A stretch of 64,000 nt of DNA from the NCBI GenBank assembly GCA_964247055.1, contig OZ176050.1, positions 620,001 to 684,000 of the forward strand, in the 5' to 3' direction. The stretch comes from Paragordius varius (lineage: Eukaryota; Nematomorpha). Shown piece after piece: positions 1 through 13,586 of this stretch; position 1 is the first letter of the stretch; the number at the start of each line of letters is the position of its first letter. The translations under genes were made by a program, and so were the position numbers. The notes beneath the pieces were generated by a model. The model did no database searches, was not told where the DNA came from, and worked only from the letters and a program-made list of their open reading frames with translations.

Positions 1-1216
1 AAATAAAAATGGCTACCTAAAATCCAAATTTGATCAGGTGATGTCACCATAATTTTTTTTGGGTAGCCCTATGGTAGTTCCATCATCACCCCAAATATTT
101 TGGGGATCGGAGTATAAATGTAATTTTTATGAATTTTTTAAATATTTAAAAAATTTATTTTATACGATATTAAAAATAAAAATGGCTACCTAAAATCCAA
201 ATTTGATCAGGTGATGTCACCATAATTTTTTTTGGGTAGCCCTATGGTAATTCCATCATCACCCCAAATATTTTCGAGATCGGAGTATAAATGTAATTTT
301 TATGAATTTTTTAAATATTTAAAAAATTTATTTTATACGATTTTAAAAATAAAAATGGCTACCTATCCAAATTTGATCAGGTGATGTCACCATAATTGTT
401 TTTGGGTAGTTCTATGATAATTCCATCATCACCCCAAATATTGTCGAGATCGGAGTATAAATGTAATTTTTTTGAATTTTTTAAATATTTAAAAAATTTA
501 TTTTATACGATTTTAAAAATAAAAATGGCTACCTAAAATCCAAATTTGATCAGGTGATGTCACTATAATTTTTTTGGGTAGCCCTATGGTAGTTCCATCA
601 TCACCCCAAATATTTTGGGGATCGGACTATAAATGTAATTTTTATGAATTTTTTAAATATTTAAAAAATTTATTTTATACGATTTTAAAAATAAAAATGG
701 CTACCTAAAATCCAAATTTGATCAGGTGATGTCACCATAATTTTTTTTGGGTAGCCCTATGGTAGTTCCATCATCACCCCAAATATTTTGGGGATCGGAC
801 TATAAATGTAATTTTTATGAATTTTTTAAATATTTAAAAAATTTATTTTATACGATTTTAAAAATAAAAATGGCTACCTAAAATCCAAATTTGATCAGGT
901 GATGTCTCCATAATTTTTTTGGGTAGCCCTATGGTAGATCCATCATCACCCCAAATATTTTCGAGATCGGAGTATAAATGTAATTTTTATGAATTTTTTA
1001 AATATTTAAAAAATTTATTTTATACGATTTTAAAAATAAAAATGGCTACCTAAAATCCAAATTTGATCAGGTGATGTCACCATAATTTTTTTTGGGTAGC
1101 CCTATGGTAGTTCCATCATCACCCCAAATATTTTGGGGATCGGAGTATAAATGTAATTTTTATGAATTTTTTAAATATTTAAAAAATTTATTTTATACGA
1201 TATTAAAAATAAAAAT
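1..1216. repeat. Lead segment upstream of block A
   Basis: About seven monomers. A three-monomer cassette starts at 11: TTGGGG..GGAG with GATATT, then GTAATTCC with CGAG, then the four-base-deleted CTATCC subtype. It recurs at 1044 and 2332, with offsets of 1033 and 1288 bp. The third monomer has GTAGTTCTATGATAA at about 404 and 2728 but GTTACCCTATGATAA at 1439, so 11-526 is closer to the 2332 copy than to the 1044 copy. Confidence 0.75.
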
Positions 1217-1732
1217 GGCTACCTAAAATCCAAATTTGATCAGGTGATGTCACCATAATTTTTTTTGGGTAGCCCTATGGTAATTCCATCATCACCCCAA
1301 ATATTTTCGAGATCGGAGTATAAATGTAATTTTTATGAATTTTTTAAATATTTAAAAAATTTATTTTATACGATTTTAAAAATAAAAATGGCTACCTATC
1401 CAAATTTGATCAGGTGATGTCACCATAATTGTTTTTGGGTTACCCTATGATAATTCCATCATCACCCCAAATATTGTCGAGATCGGAGTATAAATGTAAT
1501 TTTTTTGAATTTTTTAAATATTTAAAAAATTTATTTTATACGATTTTAAAAATAAAAATGGCTACCTAAAATCAAAATTTGATCAGGTGATGTCGCCATA
1601 ATTTTGTTTGGGTAGCCCTATGGTAGTTCCATCATCACCCCAAATATTTTGGGGATCGGACTATAAATGTAATTTTTATGAATTTTTTAAATATTTAAAA
1701 AATTTATTTTATACGATTTTAAAAATAAAAAT

Positions 1733-1815
1733 GGCTACCAAAAATCCAAATTTGATCAGGTGATGTCACCATAATTTTTTTAAAATTTATTTTATACGAT
1801 TTTAAAAATAAAAAT
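1733..1815. repeat. Truncated 83-bp monomer, GTTTGGG lineage
   Basis: Starts GGCTACCAAAAATCC and jumps from the T run at about position 50 straight to AAAATTTATTTTATACG, losing about 90 bp that include the variable block and the AT palindrome. The preceding monomer carries CGCC with ATTTTGTTTGGG and a normal TATACG end. Confidence 0.9.
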
Positions 1816-3192
1816 GGCTACCTAAAATCCAAATTTGATCAGGTGATGTCACCATAATTTTTTTTGGGTAGCCCTATGGTAGTTCCATCATCACCCCAAA
1901 TATTTTCGAGATCGGAGTATAAATGTAATTTTTATGAATTTTTTAAATATTTAAAAAATTTATTTTATACGATTTTAAAAATAAATGGCTACCTAAAATC
2001 CAAATTTGATCAGGTGATGTCACCATAATTTTTTTTGGGTAGCCCTATGGTAGTTCCATCATCACCCCAAATATTTTCGAGATCGGAGTATAAATGTGAT
2101 TTTTATGAATTTTTTAAATATTTAAAAAATTTATTTTATACGATTTTAAAAATAAAAATGGCTACCTAAAATCCAAATTTGATCAGGTGATGTCTCCATA
2201 ATTTTTTTGGGTAGCCCTATGGTAGATCCATCATCACCCCAAATATTTTCGAGATCGGAGTATAAATGTAATTTTTATGAATTTTTTAAATATTTAAAAA
2301 ATTTATTTTATACGATTTTAAAAATAAAAATGGCTACCTAAAATCCAAATTTGATCAGGTGATGTCACCATAATTTTTTTTGGGTAGCCCTATGGTAGTT
2401 CCATCATCACCCCAAATATTTTGGGGATCGGAGTATAAATGTAATTTTTATGAATTTTTTAAATATTTAAAAAATTTATTTTATACGATATTAAAAATAA
2501 AAATGGCTACCTAAAATCCAAATTTGATCAGGTGATGTCACCATAATTTTTTTTGGGTAGCCCTATGGTAATTCCATCATCACCCCAAATATTTTCGAGA
2601 TCGGAGTATAAATGTAATTTTTATGAATTTTTTAAATATTTAAAAAATTTATTTTATACGATTTTAAAAATAAAAATGGCTACCTATCCAAATTTGATCA
2701 GGTGATGTCACCATAATTGTTTTTGGGTAGTTCTATGATAATTCCATCATCACCCCAAATATTGTCGAGATCGGAGTATAAATGTAATTTTTTTGAATTT
2801 TTTAAATATTTAAAAAATTTATTTTATACGATTTTAAAAATAAAAATGGCTACCTAAAATCAAAATTTGATCAGGTGATGTCGCCATAATTTTTTTTGGG
2901 TAGCCCTATGGTAGTTCCATCATCACCCCAAATATTTTGGGGATCGGACTATAAATGTAATTTTTATGAATTTTTTAAATATTTAAAAAATTTATTTTAT
3001 ACGATTTTAAAAATAAAAATGGCTACCTAAAATCCAAATTTGATCAGGTGATGTCTCCATAATTTTTTTGGGTAGCCCTATGGTAGTTCCATCATCACCT
3101 CAAATATTTTGGGGATCGGACTATAAATGTAATTTTTATGAATTTTTTAAATATTTAAAAAATTTATTTTATAGGATTTTAAAAATAAAAAT
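1733..3192. repeat. HOR unit A0 (1460 bp)
   Basis: Runs from one 83-bp truncated monomer to the next. It contains the TTGGGG-GATATT, GTAATTCC, CTATCC cassette at 2332-2850 and ends with a CTCC/CCTCAAAT monomer carrying TATAGGATTTT. Its counterpart in block B (13504-14445) is 518 bp shorter, exactly three monomers. Confidence 0.75.
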
Positions 3193-3275
3193 GGCTACCA
3201 AAAATCCAAATTTGATCAGGTGATGTCACCATAATTTTTTTAAAATTTATTTTATACGATTTTAAAAATAAAAAT
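3193..3275. repeat. Truncated 83-bp monomer, TATAGG lineage
   Basis: Same internal junction as at 1733, but the preceding monomer ends in TATAGGATTTT and has CCTCAAAT. Opens HOR unit A1. Confidence 0.9.
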
Positions 3276-5684
3276 GGCTACCTAAAATCCAAATTTGATC
3301 AGGTGATGTCACCATAATTTTTTTTGGGTAGCCCTATGGTAGTTCCATCATCACCCCAAATATTTTGGGGATCGGAGTATAAATGTAATTTTTATGAATT
3401 TTTTAAATATTTAAAAAATTTATTTTATACGATTTTAAAAATAAAAATGGCTACCTAAAATCCAAATTTGATCAGGTGATGTCACCATAATTTTTTTTGG
3501 GTAGCTTATGGTAGTTCCATCATCACCCCAAATATTTTTGAGATCGGAGTATAAATGTAATTTTTATGAATTTTTTAAATATTTAAAAAATTTATTTTAT
3601 ACGATTTTAAAAATAAAAATGGCTACCTAAAATCCAAATTTGATCAGGTGATGTCACCATAATTTTTTTGGGGTAGCCCTATGGTAGTTCCATCATCATC
3701 CCAAATATTTTCGAGATCGGAGTCTAAATGTAATTTTTATGAATTTTTTAAATATTTAAAAAATTTATTTTATACGATATTAAAAATAAAAATGTCTACC
3801 TAAAATCCAAATTTGATCAGGTGATGTCACCATAATTTTTTTTGGGTAGCCCTATGGTAATTCCATCATCACCCCAAATATTGTCGAGATCCGAGTATAA
3901 ATGTAATTTTTTTGAATTTTTTAAATATTTAAAAAATTTATTTTATACGATTTTAAAAATAAAAATGGCTACCTAAAATCCAAATTTGATCAGGTGATGT
4001 CACCATAATTTTTTTGGGTAGCCCTATGGTTGTTCCATCATCACCTCAAATATTTTCGAGATCGGAGTATAAATGTAATTTTTATGAATTTTTTAAATAT
4101 TTAAAAAATTTATTTTATACGATTTTAAAAATAAAAATGGCTACCTTAAATCCAAATGTGATCAGGTGATATCACCATAATTTTTTTGGGTAGCCCTATG
4201 GAAGTTCCATCATCACCCCAAATATTTTCGAGATCGGAGTATAAATGTAATTTTTATGAATTTTTTAAATATTTAAAAAATTTATTTTATACGATTTTAA
4301 AAATAAATGGCTACCTAAAATCCAAATTTGATCAGGTGATGTCACCATAATTTTTTTTGGGTAGCCCTATGGTAGTTCCATCATCACCCCCAAATATTTT
4401 CGAGATCGGAGTATAAATGTAATTTTTATGAATTTTTTAAATATTTAAAAAATTTATTTTATACGATTTTAAAAATAAAAATGGCTACCTATCCAAATTT
4501 GATCAGGTGATGTCACCATAATTGTTTTTGGGTTACCCTATGATAATTCCATCATCACCCCAAATATTGTCGAGATCGGAGTATAAATGTAATTTTTTTG
4601 AATTTTTTAAATATTTAAAAAATTTATTTTATACGATTTTAAAAATAAAAATGGCTACCTAAAATCAAAATTTGATCAGGTGATGTCGCCATAATTTTGT
4701 TTGGGTAGCCCTATGGTAGTTCCATCATCACCCCAAATATTTTGGGGATCGGACTATAAATGTAATTTTTATGAATATTTTAAATATTTAAAAAATTTAT
4801 TTTATACGATTTTAAAAATAAAAATGGCTACCTAAAATCCAAATTTGATCAGGTGATGTCACCATAATTTTTTTTGGGTAGCCCTATGGTAGTTCCATCA
4901 TCACCCCAAATATTTTCGAGATCGGAGTATAAATGTAATTTTTATGAATTTTTTAAATATTTAAAAAATTTATTTTATACGATTTTAAAAATAAATGGCT
5001 ACCTAAAATCCAAATTTGATCAGGTGATGTCACCATAATTTTTTTTGGGTAGCCCTATGGTAGTTCCATCATCACCCCAAATATTTTCGAGATCGGAGTA
5101 TAAATGTAATTTTTATGAATTTTTTAAATATTTAAAAAATTTATTTTATACGATTTTAAAAATAAAAATGGCTACCTATCCAAATTTGATCAGGTGATGT
5201 CACCATAATTGTTTTTGGGTAGCCCTATGATAATTCCATCATCACCCCAAATATTGTCGAGATCGGAGTATAAATGTAATTTTTTTGAATTTTTTAAATA
5301 TTTAAAAAATTTATTTTATACGATTTTAAAAATAAAAATGGCTACCTAAAATCAAAATTTGATCAGGTGATGTCGCCATAATTTTTTTTGGGTAGCTTAA
5401 TGGTAGTTCCATCATCACCCCAAATATTTTGGGGATCGGACTATAAATGTAATTTTTATGAATTTTTTAAATATTTAAAAAATTTATTTTATACGATTTT
5501 AAAAATAAAAATGGCTACCTAAAATCCAAATTTGATCAGGTGATGTCTCCATAATTTTTTTGGGTAGCCCTATGGTAGTTCCATCATCACCTCAAATATT
5601 TTGGGGATCGGACTATAAATGTAATTTTTATGAATTTTTTAAATATTTAAAAAATTTATTTTATAGGATTTTAAAAATAAAAAT
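3193..5684. repeat. HOR unit A1 (2492 bp)
   Basis: Fourteen full-length monomers plus the 83-bp truncated one. Private markers in order are GTAGCTTATGG (3501), CATCATCATCCC with GGAGTCTAAATG (about 3695-3730), AATGTCTACC, GGTTGTTCC, CCTTAAATCCAAATGTG (about 4145), two ATAAATGG junctions lacking two A (4309, 4991), GTTACCC (4532) and GAATATTTT (4773). The next unit repeats most of these in order, and 14446-16937 has the same length. Confidence 0.83.
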
Positions 5685-5767
5685 GGCTACCTAAAATCCA
5701 AATTTGATCAGGTGATGTCACCATAATTTTTTTAAAATTTATTTTATACGATTTTAAAAATAAAAAT
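5685..5767. repeat. Truncated 83-bp monomer, TATAGG lineage
   Basis: Opens unit A2. Unlike the other eleven it begins GGCTACCTAAAATCC, the full-length monomer's start, consistent with gene conversion or reversion. Confidence 0.9.
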
Positions 5768-7487
5768 GGCTACCTAAGATCCAAATTTGATCAGGTGATG
5801 TCACCATAGTTTTTTTTGGGTAGCCCTATGGTAGTTCCATCATCACCCCAAATATTTTGGGGATCGGAGTATAAATGTAATTTTTATGAATTTTTTAAAT
5901 ATTTAAAAAATTTATTTTATACGATTTTAAAAATAAAAATGGCTACCTAAAATCCAAATTTGATCAGGTGATGTCACCATAATTTTTTTTGGGTAGCTTA
6001 TGGTAGTTCCATCATCACCCCAAATATTTTCGAGATCGGAGTATAAATGTAATTTTTATGAATTTTTTAAATATTTAAAAAATTTATTTTATACGATTTT
6101 AAAAATAAAAATGGCTAACTAAAATCCAAATTTGATCAGGTGATGTCACCATAATTTTTTTTGGGTAGCCCTATGGTAGTTCCATCATCATCCCAAATAT
6201 TTTCGAGATCGGAGTCTAAATGTAATTTTTATGAATTTTTTAAATATTTAAAAAATTTATTTTATACGATATTAAAAATAAAAATGTCTACCTAAAATCC
6301 AAATTTGATCAGGTGATGTCACCATAATTTTTTTTGGGTAGCCCTATGGTAATTCCATCATCACCCCAAATATTGTCGAGATCGGAGTATAAATGTAATC
6401 TTTTTGAATTTTTTAAATATTTAAAAAATTGATTTTATACGATTTTAAAAATAAAAATGGCTACCTAAAATCCAAATTTGATCAGGTGATGTCACCATAA
6501 TTTTTTTGGGTAGCCCTATGGAAGTTCCATCATCACCCCAAATATTTTCGAGATCGGAGTATAAATGTAATTTTTATGAATTTTTTAAATATTTAAAAAA
6601 TTTATTTTATACGATTTTAAAAATAAATGGCTACCTAAAATCCAAATTTGATCAGGTGATGTCACCATAATTTTTTTTGGGTAGCCCTATGGTAGTTCCA
6701 TCATCACCCCAAATATTTTCGAGATCGGAGTATAAATGTAATTTTTATGAATTTTTTAAATATTTAAAAAATTTATTTTATACGATTTTAAAAATAAAAA
6801 TGGCTACCTATCCAAATTTGATCAGGTGATGTCACCATAATTGTTTTTGGGTTACCCTATGATAATTCCATCATCACCCCAAATATTGTCGAGATCGGAG
6901 TATAAATGTAATTTTTTTGAATTTTTTAAATATTTAAAAAATTTATTTTATACGATTTTAAAAATAAAAATGGCTACCTAAAATCAAAATTTGATCAGGT
7001 GATGTCACCATAATTTTTTTTGGGTAGCCCTATGGTAATTCCATCATCACCCCAAATATTGTCGAGATCGGAGTATAAATGTAATTTTTTTGAATTTTTT
7101 AAATATTTAAAAAATTTATTTTATACGATTTTAAAAATAAAAATGGCTACCTATCCAAATTTGATCAGGTGATGTCACCATAATTGTTTTTGGGTTACCC
7201 TATGATAATTCCATCATCACCCCAAATATTGTCGAGATCGGAGTATAAATTTAATTTTTTTGAATTTTTTAAATATTTAAAAAATTTATTTTATACGATT
7301 TTAAAAATAAAAATGGCTACCTAAAATCAAAATTTGATCAGGTGATGTCGCCATAATTTTGTTTGGGTAGCCCTATGGTAGTTCCATCATCACCCCAAAT
7401 ATTTTGGGGATCGGACTATAAATGTAATTTTTATGAATATTTTAAATATTTAAAAAATTTATTTTATACGATTTTAAAAATAAAAAT

Positions 7488-7570
7488 GGCTACCAAAAAT
7501 CCAAATTTGATCAGGTGATGTCACCATAATTTTTTTAAAATTTATTTTATACGATTTTAAAAATAAAAAT
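7488..7570. repeat. Truncated 83-bp monomer, GTTTGGG lineage
   Basis: Follows a GTTTGGG/GAATATTTT monomer. The equivalent point in unit A1 (4826) has no truncated copy, so presence varies between HOR units. Confidence 0.9.
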
Positions 7571-8601
7571 GGCTACCTAAAATCCAAATTTGATCAGGTG
7601 ATGTCACCATAATTTTTTTTGGGTAGCCCTATGGTAGTTCCATCATCACCCCAAATATTTTCGAGATCGGAGTATAAATGTAATTTTTATGAATTTTTTA
7701 AATATTTAAAAAATTTATTTTATACGATTTTAAAAATAAATGGCTACCTAAAATCCAAATTTGATCAGGTGATGTCACCATAATTTTTTTTGGGTAGCCC
7801 TATGGTAGTTCCATCATCACCCCAAATATTTTCGAGATCGGAGTATAAATGTAATTTTTATGAATTTTTTAAATATTTAAAAAATTTATTTTATACGATT
7901 TTAAAAATAAAAATGGCTACCTATCCAAATTTGATCAGGTGATGTCACCATAATTGTTTTTGGGTAGCCCTATAATAATTCCATCATCACCCCAAATATT
8001 GTCGAGATCGGAGTATAAATGTAATTTTTTTGAATTTTTTAAATATTTAAAAAATTTATTTTATACGATTATAAAAATAAAAATGGCTACCTAAAATCAA
8101 AATTTGATCAGGTGATGTCGCCATAATTTTTTTTGGGTAGCCCTATGGTAGTTCCATCATCACCCCAAATATTTTGGGGATCGGACTATAAATGTAATTT
8201 TTATGAATTTTTTAAATATTTAAAAAATTTATTTTATACGATTTTAAAAATAAAAATGGCTACCTAAAATCCAAATTTGATCAGGTGATGTCTCCATAAT
8301 TTTTTTGGGTAGCCCTATGGTAGTTCCATCATCACCCCAAATATTTTGGGGTTCGGACTATAAATGTAATTTTTATGAATTTTTTAAATATTTAAAAAAT
8401 TTATTTTATACGATTTTAAAAATCAAAATGGCTACCTAAAATCCAAATTTGATCAGGTGATGTCACTATAATTTTTTTGGGTAGCCCTATGGTAGTTCCA
8501 TCATCACCTCAAATATTTTGGGGATCGGACTATAAATGTAATTTTTATGAATTTTTTAAATATTTAAAAAATTTATTTTATAGGATTTTAAAAATAAAAA
8601 T

Positions 8602-8684
8602 GGCTACCAAAAATCCAAATTTGATCAGGTGATGTCACCATAATTTTTTTAAAATTTATTTTATACGATTTTACAAATAAAAAT
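8602..8684. repeat. Truncated 83-bp monomer, TATAGG lineage
   Basis: Ends GATTTTACAAATAAAA, a one-base change shared only with the copies at 20027, 24247 and 25708, which marks these four as one descent group. Confidence 0.9.
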
Positions 8685-10840
8685 GGCTACCTAAAATCCA
8701 AATTTGATCAGGTGATGTCACCATAATTTTTTTTGGGTAGCCCTATGGTAGTTCCATCATCACCCCAAATATTTTCGAGATCGGAGTATAAATGTAATTT
8801 TTATGAATTTTTTAAATATTTAAAAAATTTATTTTATACGATATTAAAAATAAAAATGGCTACCTAAAATCCAAATTTGATCAGGTGATGTCACCTTAAT
8901 TTTTTTTGGGTATCCCTATGGTAATTCCATCATCACCCCAAATATTTTGGGGATCGGACTATAAATGTAATTTTTATGAATTTTTTAAATATTTAAAAAA
9001 TTTATTTTATACGATTTTAAAAATAAAAATGGCTACCTAAAATCCAAATTTGATCAGGTGATGTCACTATAGTTTTTTTGGGTAGCCCTATGGTAGTTCC
9101 ATCATCACCCCAAATATTTTCGAGATCGGAGTATAAATGTAATTTTTATGAATTTTTTAAATATTTAAAAATTTATTTTATACGATTTTAAAAATAAAAA
9201 TGGCTACCTAAAATCCAAATTTGATCAGGTGATGTCACTACAATTTTTTTGGGTAGCCCTATGGTAGTTCCATCATCACCCCAAATATTTTCGAGATCGG
9301 AGTATAAATGTAATTTTTATGAATTTTTAAATATTTAAAAAATTTATTTTATACGATTTTAAAATAAAAATGGCTACCTAAAATCCAAATTTGATCAGGT
9401 GATGTCACCATAATTTTTTTTGGGTAGCCCTATGGTAGTTCCATCATCACCCCAAATATTGTCGAGATCGGAGTATAAATGTAATTTTTTTGAATTTTTT
9501 AAATATTTAAAAAATTTATTTTATACGATTTTAAAAATAAAAATGGCTACCTAAAATCCAAATTTGATCAGGTGATGTCGCCATAATTTTTTTTGCGTAG
9601 CCCTATGTAGTTTCATCATCACCCCAAATATTTTGGGGATCGGACTATAAATGTAATTTTTATGAATTTTTTAAATATTTAAAAAATTTATTTTATACGA
9701 TTTTAAAAATAAAAATGGCTACCTAAAATCCAAATTTGATCAGGTGATGTCACCATAATTTTTTTTGGGTAGCCCTATGGTAGTTCCATCATCACCCCAA
9801 ATATTTTGGGGATCGGACTATAAATGTAATTTTTATGAATTTTTTAAATATTTAAAAAATTTATTTTATACGATTTTAAAAATAAAAATGGCTACCTAAA
9901 ATCCAAATTTGATCAGGTGATGTCTCCATAATTTTTTTTGGGTAGCCCTATGGTAGTTCCATCATCACCCCAAATATTTTCGAGATCGGAGTATAAATGT
10001 AATTTTTATGAATTTTTAAAATATTTAAAAAATTTATTTTATACGATTTTAAAAATAAAAATGGCTACCTAAAATCCAAATTTGATCAGGTGATGTCACC
10101 ATAATTTTTTTTGGGTAGCCCTATGGTAGTTCCATCATCACCCCAAATATTGTCGAGATCGGAGTATAAATGTAATTTTTTTGAATTTTTTAAATATTTA
10201 AAAAATTTATTTTATACGATTTTAAAAATAAAAATGGCTACCTAAAATCCAAATTTGATCAGGTGATGTCGCCATAATTTTTTTTGCGTAGCCCTATGTA
10301 GTTTCATCATCACCCCAAATATTTTGGGGATCGGACTATAAATGTAATTTTTATGAATTTTTTAAATATTTAAAAAATTTATTTTATACGATTTTAAAAA
10401 TAAAAATGGCTACCTAAAATCCAAATTTGATCAGGTGATGTCACCATAATTTTTTTTGGGTAGCCCTATGGTAGTTCCATCATCACCCCAAATATTTTGG
10501 GGATCGGACTATAAATGTAATTTTTATGAATTTTTTAAATATTTAAAAAATTTATTTTATACGATTTTAAAAATAAAAATGGCTACCTAAAATCCAAATT
10601 TGATCAGGTGATGTCTCCATAATTTTTTTTGGGTAGCCCTATGGTAGTTCCATCATCACCCCAAATATTTTCGAGATCGGAGTATAAATGTAATTTTTAT
10701 GAATTTTTAAAATATTTAATAAATTTATTTTATACGATTTTAAAAATAAAAATGGCTACCTAAAATCCAAATTTGATCAGGTGATGTCACCATAATTTTT
10801 TTTGGGTAGCCCTATGGTAGTTCCATCATCACCCCAAATA
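8602..10840. repeat. Tail of block A with GCGTAG monomers
   Basis: Thirteen or so monomers. Two carry GCGTAGCCCTATGTAG (9595 and 10286, 691 bp or four monomers apart), a subtype that also occurs in block B and region C up to 29.3 kb. Monomers at about 9050-9360 carry CACTA variants with shortened A runs. Block B repeats the order with one monomer fewer. Confidence 0.75.
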
Positions 10841-12987
10841 TTTTCGAGATCGGAGTATAAATGTAATTTTTATGAATTTTTTAAATATTTAAAAAATTTA
10901 TTTTATACGATTTTAAAAATAAATGGCTACCTAAAATCCAAATTTGATCAGGTGATGTCGCCATAATTTTTTTTGGGTAGCCCTATGGTAGTTCCATCAT
11001 AACCCCAAATATTTTTGAGATCCGACTTTAAATGTAATTTTTTTGAATTTTTTAAATATTTAAAAAATTTATTTTATACGATTTTAAAAATAAAAATGGC
11101 TACCTAAAATCCAAATTTGATCAGGTGATGTCGCCATAATTTTTTTTGGGTAGCCCTATGGTAGTTCCATCATAACCCCAACTATTTTTGAGATCGGACT
11201 TTAAATGTAATTTTTTTGAATTTTTTAAATATTTAAAAAATTTATTTTATACGATTTTAAAAATAAAAATGGCTAATCCAAATTTGATCAGGTGATGTCA
11301 CCATAATTTTTTTTGGGTAGCCCTATGGTAGTTCCATCATCACCCCAAATATTTTCGAGATCGGAGTATAAATGTAATTTTTATGAATTTTTTAAATATT
11401 TAAAAAATTTATTTTATACGATTTTAAAAATAAAAATGGCTACCTAAAATCCAAATTTGATCAGGTGATGTCACCATAATTTTTTTTGGGTAGCCCTATG
11501 GTAGTTCCATCATCACCCCAAATATTTTGGGGATCGGACTATAAATGTAATTTTTATGAATTTTTTAAATATTTAAAAAATTTATTTTATACGATTTTAA
11601 AAATAAAAATGGCTACCTAAAATCCAAATTTGATCAGGTGATGTCTCCATAATTTTTTTTGGGTAGCCCTATGGTAGTTCCATCATCACCCCAAATATTT
11701 TCGAGATCGGAGTATAAATGTAATTTTTATGAATTTTTAAAATATTTAAAAAATTTATTTTATACGATTTTAAAAATAAAAATGGCTACCTAAAATCCAA
11801 ATTTGATCAGGTGATGTCGCCATAATTTTTTTTGGGTAGCCCTATGGTAGTTCCATCATAACCCCAACTATTTTTGAGATCGGACTTTAAATGTAATTTT
11901 TTTGAATTTTTTAAATATTTAAAAAATTTATTTTATACGATTTTAAAAATAAAAATGGCTAATCCAAATTTGATCAGGTGATGTCACCATAATTTTTTTT
12001 GGGTAGCCCTATGGTAGTTCCATCATCACCCCAAATATTTTCGAGATCGGAGTATAAATGTAATTTTTATGAATTTTTTAAATATTTAAAAAATTTATTT
12101 TATACGATTTTAAAAATAAAAATGGCTACCTAAAATCCAAATTTGATCAGGTGATGTCACTATAATTTTTTTGGGTAGCCCTATGGTAGTTCCATCATCA
12201 CCCCAAATATTTTGGGGATCGGACTATAAATGTAATTTTTATGAATTTTTTAAATATTTAAAAAATTTATTTTATACGATTTTAAAAATAAAAATGGCTA
12301 CCTAAAATCCAAATTTGATCAGGTGATGTCGCCATAATTTTTATTGGGTAGCCCTATGGTAGTTCCATCATCACCCCAAATATTTTCGAGATCGGAGTAT
12401 AAATGTAATTTTTATGAATTTTTTAAATATTTAAAAAATTTATTTTATACGATTTTAAAAATAAAAATGGCTACCTAAAATCCAAATTTGATCAGGTGAT
12501 GTCACCATAATTTTTTTGGGTAGCCCTATGGTAGATCCATCATCACCCCAAATATTTTCGAGATCGGAGTATAAATGTAATTTTTATGAATTTTTTAAAT
12601 ATTTAAAAAATTTATTTTATACGATTTTAAAAATAAAAATGGCTACCTAAAATCCAAATTTGATCAGGTGATGTCGCCATAATTTTTTTTGGGTAGCCCT
12701 ATAGTAGTTCCATCATCACCCCAAATATTTTGGAGGATCGGACTATAAATGTAATTTTTATGAATTTTATAAATATTTAAAAAATTTATTTTATACGATT
12801 TTAAAAATAAAAATGGCTACCTAAAATCCAAATTTGATCAGGTGATGTCACCATAATTTTTTTTGGGTAGCCCTATGGTAGTTCCATCATCACCCCAAAT
12901 ATTTTCGAGATCGGAGTCTAAATGTAATTTTTATGAATTTTTTAAATATTTAAAAAATTTATTTTATACGATATTAAAAATAAAAAT
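10841..12987. repeat. Segment between blocks A and B, with a 686-bp four-monomer duplication
   Basis: Monomers carrying CATAACCCC with TTTTTGAGATC..GGACTTT occur at about 11.0, 11.17 and 11.86 kb. A six-base-deleted start, GGCTAATCC, occurs at 11271 and 11957. The last CATAACCCC pair (11171, 11857) and the GGCTAATCC pair both lie 686 bp apart, so about four monomers were duplicated in tandem. From about 12.1 kb the monomers are ordinary (CACTATA, CGCC, GTAGATCC) until block B begins. Confidence 0.75.
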
Positions 12988-13503
12988 GGCTACCTAAAAT
13001 CCAAATTTGATCAGGTGATGTCACCATAATTTTTTTTGGGTAGCCCTATGGTAATTCCATCATCACCCCAAATATTTTCGAGATCGGAGTATAAATGTAA
13101 TTTTTATGAATTTTTTAAATATTTAAAAAATTTATTTTATACGATTTTAAAAATAAAAATGGCTACCTATCCAAATTTGATCAGGTGATGTCACCATAAT
13201 TGTTTTTGGGTTACCCTATGATAATTCCATCATCACCCCAAATATTGTCGAGATCGGAGTATAAATGTAATTTTTTTGAATTTTTTAAATATTTAAAAAA
13301 TTTATTTTATACGATTTTAAAAATAAAAATGGCTACCTAAAATCAAAATTTGATCAGGTGATGTCGCCATAATTTTGTTTGGGTAGCCCTATGGTAGTTC
13401 CATCATCACCCCAAATATTTTGGGGATCGGACTATAAATGTAATTTTTATGAATTTTTTAAATATTTAAAAAATTTATTTTATACGATTTTAAAAATAAA
13501 AAT

Positions 13504-13586
13504 GGCTACCAAAAATCCAAATTTGATCAGGTGATGTCACCATAATTTTTTTAAAATTTATTTTATACGATTTTAAAAATAAAAAT
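13504..13586. repeat. Truncated 83-bp monomer, GTTTGGG lineage
   Basis: Block B counterpart of the copy at 1733. Confidence 0.9.

Larger units (their letters stand above)
5685..8601. repeat. HOR unit A2 (2917 bp)
   Basis: Follows A1 directly and repeats its markers at +2492 (GTAGCTTATGG at 5993). It then departs by whole-unit steps. One monomer is missing near 6.46 kb, where the GGTTGTTCC and GGAAGTTCC monomers of A1 are fused into one. Two monomers are added near 7.0-7.3 kb, and an extra truncated monomer sits at 7488. It ends with the TTGGGGTTCGG, ATCAAAATGG and TATAGG markers. Confidence 0.8.
1217..10840. repeat. Block A: first copy of a duplicated 9-kb higher-order block
   Basis: The same ordered series of monomer subtypes appears again in 12988-22093. 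Rare markers align at fixed offsets. Offset 11771 holds at 1217 and 1733. Offset 11253 holds for GTAGCTTATGG at 3501 and 5993. Offset 11425 holds for GATTATAAA at 8066 and GGGTATCC at about 8908, then 11426 at 9595, and 11253 again at 10286. Boundaries are where marker order stops agreeing and are accurate to about one monomer. Block A has three monomers near 2.05-2.68 kb and one near 9.7-9.9 kb that B lacks, and lacks one near 6.46-6.53 kb. Confidence 0.88.
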
